A stretch of 10,746 nucleotides of DNA. Origin: Bacteroidota bacterium. GTDB lineage: Bacteria > Bacteroidota > Ignavibacteria > SZUA-365 > JAADGX01. Location of the stretch: assembly GCA_027021285.1 (NCBI GenBank), contig JALUUP010000267.1:1-10746 (forward strand). Direction: 5' to 3'. The translations under genes were made by a program, and so were the position numbers. The notes under the pieces were generated by a model. The model was not told where the DNA came from, did not search any database, and worked only from the letters and a program-made list of their open reading frames with translations. This document shows positions 1 through 7,580 of this stretch, one piece after another; the first letter of the stretch is position 1; the number at the start of each line of letters is the position of its first letter.

Positions 1-1083
1 ATCCAGGATTTTTTCCTCGATCCCGCACCCGGTATCCGTGCACTCCAGTGCGACATACGTTCTGCCTCCACCCGCATCGACCTGCCGTGTGCGCAAGCGG
101 ATGATCCGCTCGTTCTGACCAATGCCGTCCTTTACGGCATCGCACGCGTTGACGAGAAGATTCAGAATCACTTGTTCCAACTGTACGATGTCGCCCGTGA
201 TTTCCGGCAGAGCCGACGAAAGGTCCATTTCGACGTGTACCTGCCCGGACTCGAACGTCTTTTTCAAGAGCTTCACGGATTCGGTTACAACATAATTGAC
301 ATCGATCGGCTCCCGCTCCGAGAGTCCGGGGCGAGCAAAGGTGAGCAACTTCTGGACCAGGCTCGTGATCCGGTTCGCTTGCTCCTTGATCATCTCGAGT
401 TCTTCGTATCCGTCGGCGCCAGCCGTTTTGTCCATGAGGAGAAAATCGGCATTGCCCATGATGATGCTCAACGGTGTTCCCATTTCGTGGGCCATTCCGG
501 CCGCCAGTTGGCCTGCCAGCGCGAGCTTTTCGCTATGTCGTACTTCTTTTTCCAACGACCGGATGGATGTCAGATCGCGGGCCATGATCACAAAACCCAG
601 GGGCGTGTCGTTTGTATCCACAATCCTGATACCGGAAAACAATACAACGATCTTCCTCCCACCTTTCTGTACCAGTTCGCGTTCGACTCCCTGGAAGTAT
701 CCCTGTTTTCCCAGAAAATCCTTGAACGATTCCGTGCTCCCCGCTGGCCAGAGCAGGGCCGCGTTTCTGCCGACGACTTCATCAGCGGACCAGCCAAAGG
801 TCATTTCGGCGCCACGATTCCAAAAGAACACGTTTTCATCAGGATCAAAGGAAATGATTGCTTCAACGGAATCCCGAACGATTTGCTGAATGAGATACGT
901 ATGCGCGTCCTTCCCCTGGCGAAACAGATCGACAAGCGTATCGACAAATCCGCCGAAAAGCAGGTGCAGGCTTTGCTTCTGCGCGGGCGTCAACGTCAGA
1001 GCGCCCTCACCCAGGATGGCGCCCACGCGTTCATCCAATTCCGACAGGAACCTGTCTATTTCACGTTGTACCCGATTTTTCAC
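1..1083 (-). CDS. PAS-domain sensor histidine kinase, C-terminus cut by window edge
   Basis: This is a probable cytoplasmic sensor kinase of a two-component system; 361 codons are visible and no membrane segment appears in them. An N-terminal helical stretch of about 65 residues of no recognised family comes first. A PAS-like domain follows at about 66-172 (IISFDPDENVFFWNRGAEMTFGWS at 76-99 is the usual PAS opening, with G/W and EVVGRN following). The dimerisation/phosphoacceptor helix has MAHEMGTPLSII with His199. The ATPase domain shows the N box (NLLVNACDAV, Asn308 and Asn312) and the G1 box DTGCGI at 350-355. The window ends just after this, so the F and G2 boxes are missing only because of the edge. 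The H box with GTPL resembles NtrB/ZraS-like kinases, which often pair with sigma-54 regulators, but no regulator is in view. The start is GTG at 1081-1083 with AGAAGG nine bases upstream; no ATG lies in frame between the gyrB stop and this point. It trails gyrB by 84 bases and may share its transcript. The kinase call is firm; the signal is unknown. Confidence 0.93.
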   Translation of the reverse strand, partial: MKNRVQREIDRFLSELDERVGAILGEGALTLTPAQKQSLHLLFGGFVDTLVDLFRQGKDAHTYLIQQIVRDSVEAIISFDPDENVFFWNRGAEMTFGWSADEVVGRNAALLWPAGSTESFKDFLGKQGYFQGVERELVQKGGRKIVVLFSGIRIVDTNDTPLGFVIMARDLTSIRSLEKEVRHSEKLALAGQLAAGMAHEMGTPLSIIMGNADFLLMDKTAGADGYEELEMIKEQANRITSLVQKLLTFARPGLSEREPIDVNYVVTESVKLLKKTFESGQVHVEMDLSSALPEITGDIVQLEQVILNLLVNACDAVKDGIGQNERIIRLRTRQVDAGGGRTYVALECTDTGCGIEEKILD

Positions 1084-1092
1084 GTGAGAACG

Positions 1093-1098
1093 CCTTCT
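1093..1098 (-). promoter_or_regulatory. Ribosome binding site deciding the kinase GTG start
   Basis: On the minus strand AGAAGG lies nine bases before GTG (1083-1081). No ATG or TTG is available in the same frame between the gyrB stop codon and this GTG, so the site and the absence of other starts together fix the kinase start. Confidence 0.55.
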
Positions 1099-1167
1099 GC
1101 TGATCCGTGAAATCGATGTCGGGAATGCGCGTACGAAGCGCGTGCTCCACGAAGCCGGAAGCGAAAA

Positions 1168-3141
1168 TCAGACGTCGAGGTTGCGGACGTACTTCGCGTG
1201 TTTCTCGATGAAATTACGTCGGGGCTCCACCGAATCTCCCATCAGGATGGAAAACAACCTGTCAGCCTCGGCAGCATTCTCCAGGGTAACCTGGAGTAAC
1301 GTCCGGGTTTCCGGATTCATCGTCGTGTTCCACAACTGGTCAGGATTCATTTCGCCGAGACCTTTGAAGCGGGAGACGATTATTCCATCGCGCCTCTTCC
1401 CTCCAGCCTCCGCCCCGATTTCCTCGGGCTCCTCTTCTGCCTCTTTGCCGTTACCGCGCGCTTGCAATTCCTTGATAATCGCATCCCGCTCTTTTTCATC
1501 ATAAGCGTACCGCTCCTGTTTTCCTTTTTTGATCTTATACAGCGGCGGCTGGGCGATGTACACGTGACCGGTCTCGATGATATGTCGCAGGTACCGGAAC
1601 AGAAACGTGAGAAGGAGCGTCCGGATATGAGACCCATCGACATCGGCGTCGGTCATAAGGATGATTTTGCCGTAGCGCAACCCGCTCATATCGGCGTTTT
1701 CATCCTCGTCGATCCCCGCCCCGATGGCGGAAATGATCGCCCGGATCTCGTTGTTCTCGAATATCTTGTTTTTCTTGGCTTTTTCAACGTTCAGGATCTT
1801 GCCGCGAATGGGAAGGATGGCCTGAAAACTCCTGTCCCTTCCCTGCTTCGCTGATCCGCCAGCGGAATCCCCCTCGACGATGTACAGCTCGCAGTGCTCC
1901 GGATCGGTGATGGAGCAATCCGCAAGCTTGCCGGGAAGACTGAGATTGTCCAAGGCGTTCTTGCGGCGGATGAGGTCGCGCGCTTTTCGCGCTGCTTCCC
2001 GTGCTTCCGCCGCACGCACCGCTTTTTCGATAATGCGTTTCGCGATGGACGGATTTTTTTCCAGGTACAGGGAAAGCTGCTCGCCGACGATGGTCTCGAC
2101 GATGCTTTTCGTCTCGCTGTTTCCCAGCTTGGTCTTGGTTTGTCCTTCGAACTGCGGTTCCGCGACTTTGACGCTCAGCACCGCTGTCAGTCCCTCGCGG
2201 AAATCGTCCCCCTGGATGCTGATCTTCCCTTCCTTGATGAGCTTGTTCCGGATCGCGTAACTGTTCAGGCTTCGTGTCAGGGCGGTTTTGAAACCGACAA
2301 GATGGGTTCCCCCTTCATGCGTGTTGATGTTGTTCACGTACGAAAAGATGTTCTCCATAAAGGAGGTATTATACGTCAGCGCCAGTTCCACGGGGGTTCC
2401 GTCGCGTTCCCCTTCGATGTAAATGGCATCCTTGATGATCGGCGTCCGGTTCCCGTCGATATATTTCACAAAATCCTTGAGTCCGCCCCGGAAGTGAAAG
2501 ACTTCCTTTTCGTTCTCGATCTCGTCTTCGAGCGTAATCTTGATGCTACGATTCAGGTACGCTAATTCACGAAGTCGGTCGGCAAGGATGTCGAACCGGA
2601 ACTCGGTTGTTTTGAAAATGGATTTATCCGGCATGAACGTGATAAACGTGCCCGACTTGCGGGCCTTGCCGATTTCCTCGACCGGCGTAACCGGCTTCCC
2701 GGCTGCGTATTTCTGCCGGTATTTCTTTCCCTCTCGATGCACTTCCGCGACCAGCCACTCCGAGAGAGCGTTGACCACGGATACACCGACACCGTGGAGC
2801 CCGCCGGAAACCTTGTAGCTCCGCTTGTCGAATTTTCCGCCCGCGTGCAAGCGGCACATTACCACCTCGAGAGTGCTGATTTTTTCCGTGGGATGCTTCC
2901 CCACAGGGATACCGCGTCCATTGTCGGCGACGGTAACCGATCCATCTTTGTTGATGGTCACGCTGATCTCCGTGCAATACCCGGCCAGAGCTTCGTCGAT
3001 CGAGTTGTCCACGACCTCGTTGACCAGGTGGTGCAGCCCGCGAGAGCTGACATCTCCAATGTACATGGCAGGGCGTTTCCGTACCGCTTCAAGCCCTTCC
3101 AGTACCTTTATACTGTTTTCATCATATGAAATTGGTGTCAT
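1168..3141 (-). CDS. gyrB: DNA gyrase subunit B
   Basis: This is the ATPase and Toprim subunit of gyrase, which with GyrA introduces negative supercoils. It is complete at 657 residues. The GHKL ATPase carries the catalytic Glu42 and Mg-binding Asn46 (NEVVDN), Asp73 in VADNGRGIPV and the glycine-rich lid GGLHGVGVS at 113-121. Arg136, the novobiocin-contact position in E. coli numbering, is conserved. The QTK loop is at 334-336 with Lys336. The Toprim domain has EGDSAGG at 423-429 (Glu423) and DADVDG at 498-503. The C-terminus RFKGLGEMNPDQLWNTTMNP at 591-610 is of GyrB rather than ParE type, since QLWxTTMxP is the gyrase form. It lacks the roughly 165-residue insert of proteobacterial GyrB. 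A charged linker at about 565-586 (rich in Glu, ending GGKRRD) is the one variable patch. The ATG start gives the same residue spacing to E42/N46 as E. coli, but no good Shine-Dalgarno precedes it. mnmE ends 41 bases upstream, so coupling to that transcript is likely. Confidence 0.97.
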   Translation of the reverse strand: MTPISYDENSIKVLEGLEAVRKRPAMYIGDVSSRGLHHLVNEVVDNSIDEALAGYCTEISVTINKDGSVTVADNGRGIPVGKHPTEKISTLEVVMCRLHAGGKFDKRSYKVSGGLHGVGVSVVNALSEWLVAEVHREGKKYRQKYAAGKPVTPVEEIGKARKSGTFITFMPDKSIFKTTEFRFDILADRLRELAYLNRSIKITLEDEIENEKEVFHFRGGLKDFVKYIDGNRTPIIKDAIYIEGERDGTPVELALTYNTSFMENIFSYVNNINTHEGGTHLVGFKTALTRSLNSYAIRNKLIKEGKISIQGDDFREGLTAVLSVKVAEPQFEGQTKTKLGNSETKSIVETIVGEQLSLYLEKNPSIAKRIIEKAVRAAEAREAARKARDLIRRKNALDNLSLPGKLADCSITDPEHCELYIVEGDSAGGSAKQGRDRSFQAILPIRGKILNVEKAKKNKIFENNEIRAIISAIGAGIDEDENADMSGLRYGKIILMTDADVDGSHIRTLLLTFLFRYLRHIIETGHVYIAQPPLYKIKKGKQERYAYDEKERDAIIKELQARGNGKEAEEEPEEIGAEAGGKRRDGIIVSRFKGLGEMNPDQLWNTTMNPETRTLLQVTLENAAEADRLFSILMGDSVEPRRNFIEKHAKYVRNLDV

Positions 3142-3182
3142 AATACTCGTAGAGAGTTAATATTTCAGGTGTTTATGATTCA

Positions 3183-4661
3183 TTACTTTCCTATGCAGAA
3201 CCGGGAAAAAACAGACTGTAACACATCCTCGGTCGTTACTTCTCCAATAATTTCTCCAAGCGCGTCCGAAGCGTTCCGCACGCTTACGGCCACGAATTCC
3301 TCGGTTAATCCACGGTCCAGTGTTTCCAGTGCATTCCCGAGATACTCCTTTGCCCGGACAAGGCAGTCGCGATGCCGGGTGTTTGTGATCATCAAGGATC
3401 CGTCTTCCAGCTCGGGTTGAAGATCACGCGCCCTGGATTGTAACCACGCCATGAGCTTCTCAAGTCCCAAAGAATGGGCCGCCGAAATCGCAAACGTATC
3501 TTCGCTGACGGAAAGCTCTCCGGCCAATTCCGGAACGAGGTCAATTTTATTCAACGCGATGCACGCAACCGCGTCGGGAGAAACGACGCCTGAAAGCCAT
3601 TGCCGTTCCTCGCGAAGAAGGATTTCCGTGTTGGTCCCGGAAGTCCCATCGACGACATCGATTATGATATCCGCTTCCCGCACCTGAGCCATCGTACGGG
3701 CGATCCCTTCCCGCTCCACCCGGTCGTGCGTCTCGCGCAAACCGGCGGTATCCACGAACCGAAACAGCGTTCCATCCACGATCGCCGCTTCCTCCAGATA
3801 GTCCCGCGTTGTCCCCGCCACCTCCGTCACTATTGCCCGCGGCATCCCGAGAAGCGCGTTGAGAAGGCTGGACTTTCCGGCGTTTGGACGCCCGATGATG
3901 ACAACCCTGATCCCTTCGCGTACAGTCCTGCCAACGTCGTAGGTTTTCACGAGCGCGTCTATCGCTTGCATCGACTTCTCAATATTCATGCGATGTTCGG
4001 CCGGTTCGGCCAGGGGGACATCGTCTTCCGCAAAGTCAAGACTCAGCTCGAGAATGGACGCGGTTTGCAAGAGCCTTTCCCGAACCTCGCGCACGTAGCC
4101 AGATAAACGTCCTTCCAGTTGATTGATGGACGCTTTCTGTGCACGACGGGTTTCCGCCTGAATGAGATCCGCCACCGCCTCCGCCTGTACCAGATCGATG
4201 CGACCGTTCAGGAACGAGCGTTTCGTAAACTCGCCCGGCAATGCATGACGTCCTCCTCCACGCAACAGCGCTTCCAGTACCGCTGCGGCAACCGCCCGTC
4301 CGCCATGACAGCTCAGTTCCACCGTATCCTCGCCGGTGTACGAGGACGGACGGTGAAACACAGTCGCAACGACTTCGTCAACCACACTTCCCTCTTCGTC
4401 AACCACCTTCCCGAAGTGTGCGGTGCGGGGCTGGACGGTACGCAGATTGCTTCCACGAAACACACGAGCCGCCAGCTCGAGCGCTGCCGGTCCAGACACG
4501 CGAATCACGGCAATACCACCCGTTCCCGGCGGAGTCGCCAGGGCGGCTATTGTATCGACATCGCCGGGAGAGTTCACGACGGCAGTACGAGCGGCGTGCT
4601 GTTGCGACGCGGCAATGACCGTTTTGCCTGATTTTTCCTGTGCCGATCCAACGTGTGTCAT
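3183..4661 (-). CDS. mnmE: tRNA uridine-34 modification GTPase MnmE
   Basis: MnmE acts with MnmG to install the (carboxymethyl)aminomethyl group at C5 of wobble U34 in certain tRNAs. From the start chosen here it has 492 residues. The N-terminal folate-binding domain begins DTIAALATPPGTGGIAVIRV at 36-55 and continues with YTGEDTVELSCHGG (108-121) and LPGEFT (141-146). The inserted Ras-like G domain has G1 GRPNAGKSS (257-265), TTRD in switch I (284-287), DTAGL (304-308) and NKID (371-374). The last five residues are FCIGK, the family's C-terminal CxGK with its cysteine, so the protein looks intact. Family members usually have only a few residues before DTIAA; here 35 remain. An in-frame upstream ATG at 4764-4766 would add 35 more and leave a 14-base gap to the DUF721 gene. 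I prefer 4661 because GGAAA lies 12 bases upstream and a 7-bp hairpin lies in the extra stretch, but both starts are weak and even a later GTG is possible. Placement between a DUF721 gene and gyrB is unusual. Confidence 0.95.
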   Translation of the reverse strand: MTHVGSAQEKSGKTVIAASQQHAARTAVVNSPGDVDTIAALATPPGTGGIAVIRVSGPAALELAARVFRGSNLRTVQPRTAHFGKVVDEEGSVVDEVVATVFHRPSSYTGEDTVELSCHGGRAVAAAVLEALLRGGGRHALPGEFTKRSFLNGRIDLVQAEAVADLIQAETRRAQKASINQLEGRLSGYVREVRERLLQTASILELSLDFAEDDVPLAEPAEHRMNIEKSMQAIDALVKTYDVGRTVREGIRVVIIGRPNAGKSSLLNALLGMPRAIVTEVAGTTRDYLEEAAIVDGTLFRFVDTAGLRETHDRVEREGIARTMAQVREADIIIDVVDGTSGTNTEILLREERQWLSGVVSPDAVACIALNKIDLVPELAGELSVSEDTFAISAAHSLGLEKLMAWLQSRARDLQPELEDGSLMITNTRHRDCLVRAKEYLGNALETLDRGLTEEFVAVSVRNASDALGEIIGEVTTEDVLQSVFSRFCIGK

Positions 4662-4707
4662 GTATCTTGTTTTTCCGGTAATATCAGTTTCATCCCTTGC
4701 CCAAACA

Positions 4708-4727
4708 GCGTCCCGTTGCTGGAACGC
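4708..4727 (-). other. Hairpin upstream of mnmE
   Basis: On the minus strand GCGTTCC, a six-base loop AGCAAC and GGGACGC form a 7-bp stem with one G-U pair. It lies in the 119 bases between the DUF721 stop and the preferred mnmE start. No U-run follows it, so it is not an ordinary terminator. It might affect mRNA processing or mnmE translation, or be chance within coding DNA if the longer mnmE start is real. Confidence 0.35.
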
Positions 4728-4780
4728 ATTCCTTCCGCTCACCACGGTTCCTATTTTCATCCGCATTTTTCATGGATATC

Positions 4781-5074
4781 TCAGCGAACGATGATCTCCT
4801 TGATAATCTCCCCTCCCAGCTTGTTGTTGATTGTCCGCCGCAGGGCCTCCCGGTTGAAATGGATCTCGTACCTCCACGACGACTCTTCCACGGTAAGAAA
4901 CATGGTCCCATCTTTGATGGATTTTACCCGTGCATGATTCGCCACGGCCTCGCCCACCAGTTCCTGCCATTGCTGGATAACCGTTTGTTCTCCGATTTTC
5001 CCCCGGAGCCCCAGCTGCTGGGCCATGTCGTCAAGCGCTTCGGCCAATGTCCACGTCCGCGAAAGGTTTTTCAA
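4781..5074 (-). CDS. DUF721 (DciA-like) protein, TTG start
   Basis: This is a 97-residue protein of the DUF721 family. DciA, the studied member, is a factor that helps load the replicative helicase DnaB in bacteria without DnaC or DnaI. The features seen are an N-terminal helix with LAEALDDMAQQLGL (10-23), the WQELVGEAVANHARVKSIKDG core at about 36-56, and the strand-turn LTVEESSWRYEI (60-71) followed by a helix with LRRTINNKLGGEIIKEI (78-94). The WQ-x-VG-x-x-x-A-x-H and W-x-x-x-L/I pattern is what I know of the family. Only the compact nucleic-acid-binding fold is present; there is no disordered C-terminal tail of the kind described in larger DciA proteins. The start is TTG at 5072-5074, overlapping the recF TGA as TTGA, with GGAGGT six bases upstream inside the recF coding end. 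That supports the start and translational coupling. The helicase-loading role is inferred from family and neighbours. Confidence 0.85.
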   Translation of the reverse strand: MKNLSRTWTLAEALDDMAQQLGLRGKIGEQTVIQQWQELVGEAVANHARVKSIKDGTMFLTVEESSWRYEIHFNREALRRTINNKLGGEIIKEIIVR

Positions 5075-6210
5075 ACAGCCACCTCCACGGGTACTTCGAC
5101 CCGCCCTTCCACAACCTCGAATACATCGAACCGCGACCCGATCGCGGGCAGCAGCTCCCGCGTGGACTTGTTAACGGAGGTTATCAGCGTTTGCCCGATA
5201 CGTCCGATCAAGTGCAATACCCGCTCCAAGCGCTTATCGTCCAGTTCGCTGAAAATATCATCAAGAAGAAGTACGGGTATTTCCTCGGTTTGTGCCTGAA
5301 GATAGCGAAACTCCGCTACCTTCAACGCAATCAGGAGACTCTTTACCTGACCTTGCGACGCCTGGTGTCGCACATCCAGGCCGTTCAGCAACAAGGCCAG
5401 GTCGTCGCGATGGGGACCGACCGAAGTCGTGCCGCGGCGGACGTCGTGAACGAGATGCTCCCTGAGCTGTGATCTCATTTCATCCGGTGATACATGCCGA
5501 CCCTCCGGATGATCGAACGTCGGCTGGTACAGAAGACCGGGCTCCTCCCGGGAATCCGCTATTTCCTCGTAAGCCGCGACGACATAGGGAGAAAACTGAT
5601 CGAGAAAGGTCCGTCGGCGTTCAAGGATGCGCGCGCATATCCGGACGTAGGTATCGTCCCAGGAATCCAAAGCTCCGTCCAATCGCGAGACCTGCCCTTC
5701 CGCACCGCCCAGGAGCGCGTTCCGATGCCTGAGAATGCGCCTGAACTCGAACAGCTCTTTCACGTACACCGGATGTGCCTGCGATACGACCATGTCCATG
5801 AACGATCTGCGTTCCGACGGCGGTCCGCTGGTGATACCGCGGTATTGTGGAGACAGCGTCACGAGGGGAAACAAACCGATGAGCTCGGCCGCCGATGCCA
5901 GGGTATTGTTGTTCAGTCGAATCTTTTTCCGCCCGCCTGCCAGGGTGAAATCGACTTCCACCCGGCTCCGGTTCCCGTTGACGCTGACCACGGAGGCCTG
6001 GATCGCGTACCCGTCGTCACCGCGTCGGATCAGGTTTCGATCAGGACCGTGAATAAAGGAACGACTCAGGCACGCGATGGAAATCGCTTCAAGGATGGTG
6101 GTCTTGCCGGCACCGTTTTCGCCCCACAACAGCGTGATGCCGTTCGACAAGCTGAGGCTGGTATCGACATGGTTGCGAAGTGAGTTAAAATGGACACGCT
6201 CAATAAACAT
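5071..6210 (-). CDS. recF: DNA replication and repair protein RecF
   Basis: RecF is an SMC-like ATPase that acts with RecO and RecR to load RecA at single-strand gaps. It is complete at 379 residues, close to the family length. The N-terminus FIERVHFNSLRNH is typical. Walker A is GENGAGKT at 30-37 with Lys36, and the LSPQYRGITSGPPSERRSF region (119-137) matches the family's conserved ATPase lobe patch. TSVGPHRDD is at 262-270, the ABC signature ASQGQVKSL at 284-292, Walker B VLLLDD at 313-318 and the D-loop SELD at 321-324. All residues needed for nucleotide-dependent dimerisation are present. Its ATG follows the dnaN TGA after two bases and lacks a clear Shine-Dalgarno, which suggests translational coupling to dnaN. 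Its stop overlaps the start of the DUF721 gene. No anomaly seen. Confidence 0.97.
   Translation of the reverse strand: MFIERVHFNSLRNHVDTSLSLSNGITLLWGENGAGKTTILEAISIACLSRSFIHGPDRNLIRRGDDGYAIQASVVSVNGNRSRVEVDFTLAGGRKKIRLNNNTLASAAELIGLFPLVTLSPQYRGITSGPPSERRSFMDMVVSQAHPVYVKELFEFRRILRHRNALLGGAEGQVSRLDGALDSWDDTYVRICARILERRRTFLDQFSPYVVAAYEEIADSREEPGLLYQPTFDHPEGRHVSPDEMRSQLREHLVHDVRRGTTSVGPHRDDLALLLNGLDVRHQASQGQVKSLLIALKVAEFRYLQAQTEEIPVLLLDDIFSELDDKRLERVLHLIGRIGQTLITSVNKSTRELLPAIGSRFDVFEVVEGRVEVPVEVAV
5081..5086 (-). promoter_or_regulatory. Strong Shine-Dalgarno for the DUF721 TTG start
   Basis: GGAGGT on the minus strand lies six bases before TTG (5074-5072). It is built from the last recF codons, which encode V-E-V-A-V, and it decides the non-ATG start of the next gene. 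Confidence 0.75.
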
Positions 6211-6212
6211 AC

Positions 6213-7340
6213 TCAGGCATTCAACCGCACAGGCATCACCAGCATCAGCATATCCTGATCCGGCAGGGGCTGGGATGGACGCATGACGCCGGCCCGCGTG
6301 GAACTGCTAAATTCAAATGTCACTTCTTCACCTTCCAGGTGCACAAGCGCATCTTCAATGTACTTGGCGTTAAATCCTATCTCGATCGATTCACCTGTAT
6401 AAGCACAAGGCAAAGATTCTTTCGCTTCACCACCGAAATCAATATCCTCAGCCGATACGCGCAGTTCTCCATCCGCAGCAAAGAATCGTATCTGGTTCGT
6501 GATGGTATTGGAAAAAATTGATACTCTCCTCACGGCGGCCAACAGGGCGGAGCGATTGACCGAGAGCACCTTGTCATTTTCCACAGGGATCACGCTCTCA
6601 TATTTCGGGTATTTTTCATCAATGATACGAGAAAGCAACTCCAGTTCATCCATGGAAAAGCCGATGGAGGAGCTACCGATTCGGACAGTCACTTGCTCAC
6701 TAGCCATGGCTTTCAAAATCAGGTTCAGCGCCCGGGCCGGAATGACGACCTCGTGCACCTCGCCCGGCGACAGCGGTAATTCCTCCATGTTGGATTGGAT
6801 CACCCGGACAAGCCTGTGCCCATCCGTCGCAACCGCCCGCAATTCGGAGGGTTTCATCTCGAAAAGAACCCCCATCATGGCCGGGCGCAGTTCATCGGTA
6901 CTGACCGCAAACGCTGTCGTGGCGATAATTTGTGCAAAACGCTCCGACGGCAGGGAGAACGACACGATCTCGTCAACATCTTCCTTTACCGGGAAATTGT
7001 CAGCGGTCTCGCCGCTCATACGATACTCGCCCTGCTGGGTTTTCATCACCACTTTCCCCGCGACATGATCCGCGTTTACGTCGAGTTCCGTGCTCGACAA
7101 CGAGCGAACGATCTCGTGTAAACGCCGTGCGGGAACGGCTATCCTTCCGTCCTCTTCGCCCGAGACGGGAACTTCAATCGTCATAAAAATATCCAGATCG
7201 GTTGCAGTCATGCGAAGAGCGTTGCCCTGCAAATCCATCAGGATATTTTCCACGATAGGCATCGTGGACTTCGTCGGAACGACGTGGATAATCTTCGCCA
7301 GGGCTTTTTGCAAGTCCGTACTCACGACGGAAAATTTCAT
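6213..7340 (-). CDS. dnaN: DNA polymerase III beta subunit (sliding clamp)
   Basis: This is the ring-shaped processivity clamp; a homodimer encircles DNA and tethers polymerase III and other partners. It is complete at 375 residues, enough for the three clamp folds of about 120 residues each. The conserved N-terminus MKFSVVSTDLQKALAKI is followed by PTKSTMPIVENILM (22-35), a standard clamp pattern. TDGHRL at 172-177 and the C-terminal MPVRL at 369-373 line the hydrophobic pocket that binds partner peptides. PVENDKVLSVNRSALLAAVRRVSIFSN at about 252-278 marks the third domain. The ATG has AGGAGG four bases upstream, the clearest ribosome binding site in the window, which fits the first gene of an operon. 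recF follows by two bases. rng lies 240 bases upstream where many genomes have dnaA. Confidence 0.98.
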   Translation of the reverse strand: MKFSVVSTDLQKALAKIIHVVPTKSTMPIVENILMDLQGNALRMTATDLDIFMTIEVPVSGEEDGRIAVPARRLHEIVRSLSSTELDVNADHVAGKVVMKTQQGEYRMSGETADNFPVKEDVDEIVSFSLPSERFAQIIATTAFAVSTDELRPAMMGVLFEMKPSELRAVATDGHRLVRVIQSNMEELPLSPGEVHEVVIPARALNLILKAMASEQVTVRIGSSSIGFSMDELELLSRIIDEKYPKYESVIPVENDKVLSVNRSALLAAVRRVSIFSNTITNQIRFFAADGELRVSAEDIDFGGEAKESLPCAYTGESIEIGFNAKYIEDALVHLEGEEVTFEFSSSTRAGVMRPSQPLPDQDMLMLVMPVRLNA

Positions 7341-7343
7341 GGA

Positions 7344-7350
7344 ACCTCCT
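7344..7350 (-). promoter_or_regulatory. Shine-Dalgarno of dnaN
   Basis: AGGAGGT on the minus strand ends three bases before the dnaN ATG. The near-perfect match to the anti-Shine-Dalgarno sequence shows that this organism uses such sites, unlike many Bacteroidota genes where they are absent. Confidence 0.7.
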
Positions 7351-7499
7351 GATACAAAATCAGCGAAAGGATGACGGGGTATGAAAGAACTCGCTTGTGA
7401 TCCCGCGCAATGTTTACGTATTCATTTCTTGCCGTGCGATCATGTTCAGACACTGCACAAGGGACTCGGTACACAGGGCATCACGTCATTAAAATATAG

Positions 7500-7544
7500 A
7501 AAAAACCGCGCGGACATTCAAAGCAAAACGACGGTTCTGCGCGG
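7500..7544 (-). terminator. Possible rho-independent terminator after rng
   Basis: On the minus strand CCGCGC (7544-7539) can pair with GCGCGG (7511-7506), and six T residues follow at 7505-7500. The loop of 27 bases is long, which weakens the call. It lies between the rng stop and dnaN in the right orientation to separate the two transcripts. Confidence 0.35.
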
Positions 7545-7580
7545 CATTTCAAGGATATTTCAAAAGCGCCGAAAAGGCGG

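Larger units (their letters stand above)
7341..7580 (-). other. Intergenic region between rng and dnaN, probable operon leader
   Basis: This is the longest gene-free stretch in the window. Reading on the minus strand, a small GC hairpin (CGCC, loop TTTTC, GGCG at 7579-7567, then CTTTTG) directly follows the rng stop. A direct repeat TTGAAAT-N4-TTGAAAT covers 7563-7546. Then comes a longer terminator-like hairpin with a T-run, and finally about 150 bases leading to the dnaN Shine-Dalgarno. The dnaN-recF promoter is expected here, but I could not identify a convincing -35/-10 pair or a Bacteroidota-type TAnnTTTG element. No cluster of DnaA boxes was seen, so there is no support for oriC. An 89-residue reading frame on the plus strand runs through here and into rng; it lacks family features and is not called. 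Confidence 0.5.

Noticed and set aside
172..1110. Long plus-strand reading frame of 312 codons opposite the kinase.
   Set aside because: The minus strand here encodes clear PAS, H-box, N-box and G1 motifs. The plus-strand product has no family features and is the usual antisense shadow of GC-rich coding DNA.
1084..1170. No stop codon between the gyrB TGA and the kinase GTG in the same frame, suggesting readthrough to a GyrB-kinase fusion.
   Set aside because: Only 28 codons are involved, and an open stretch of that length is expected by chance in this base composition. A ribosome binding site precedes the GTG and no recoding signal is visible.
1168..3141. Possibility that the gyrB gene is parE (topoisomerase IV).
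   Set aside because: The QLWNTTMNP motif near the C-terminus and the clustering with dnaN and recF are of gyrase type.
7283..7291. TTATCCACG on the minus strand, one base from a DnaA box.
   Set aside because: It is a single site within dnaN codons for I-I-H-V. No cluster and no AT-rich unwinding stretch accompany it, so it is not evidence of oriC.
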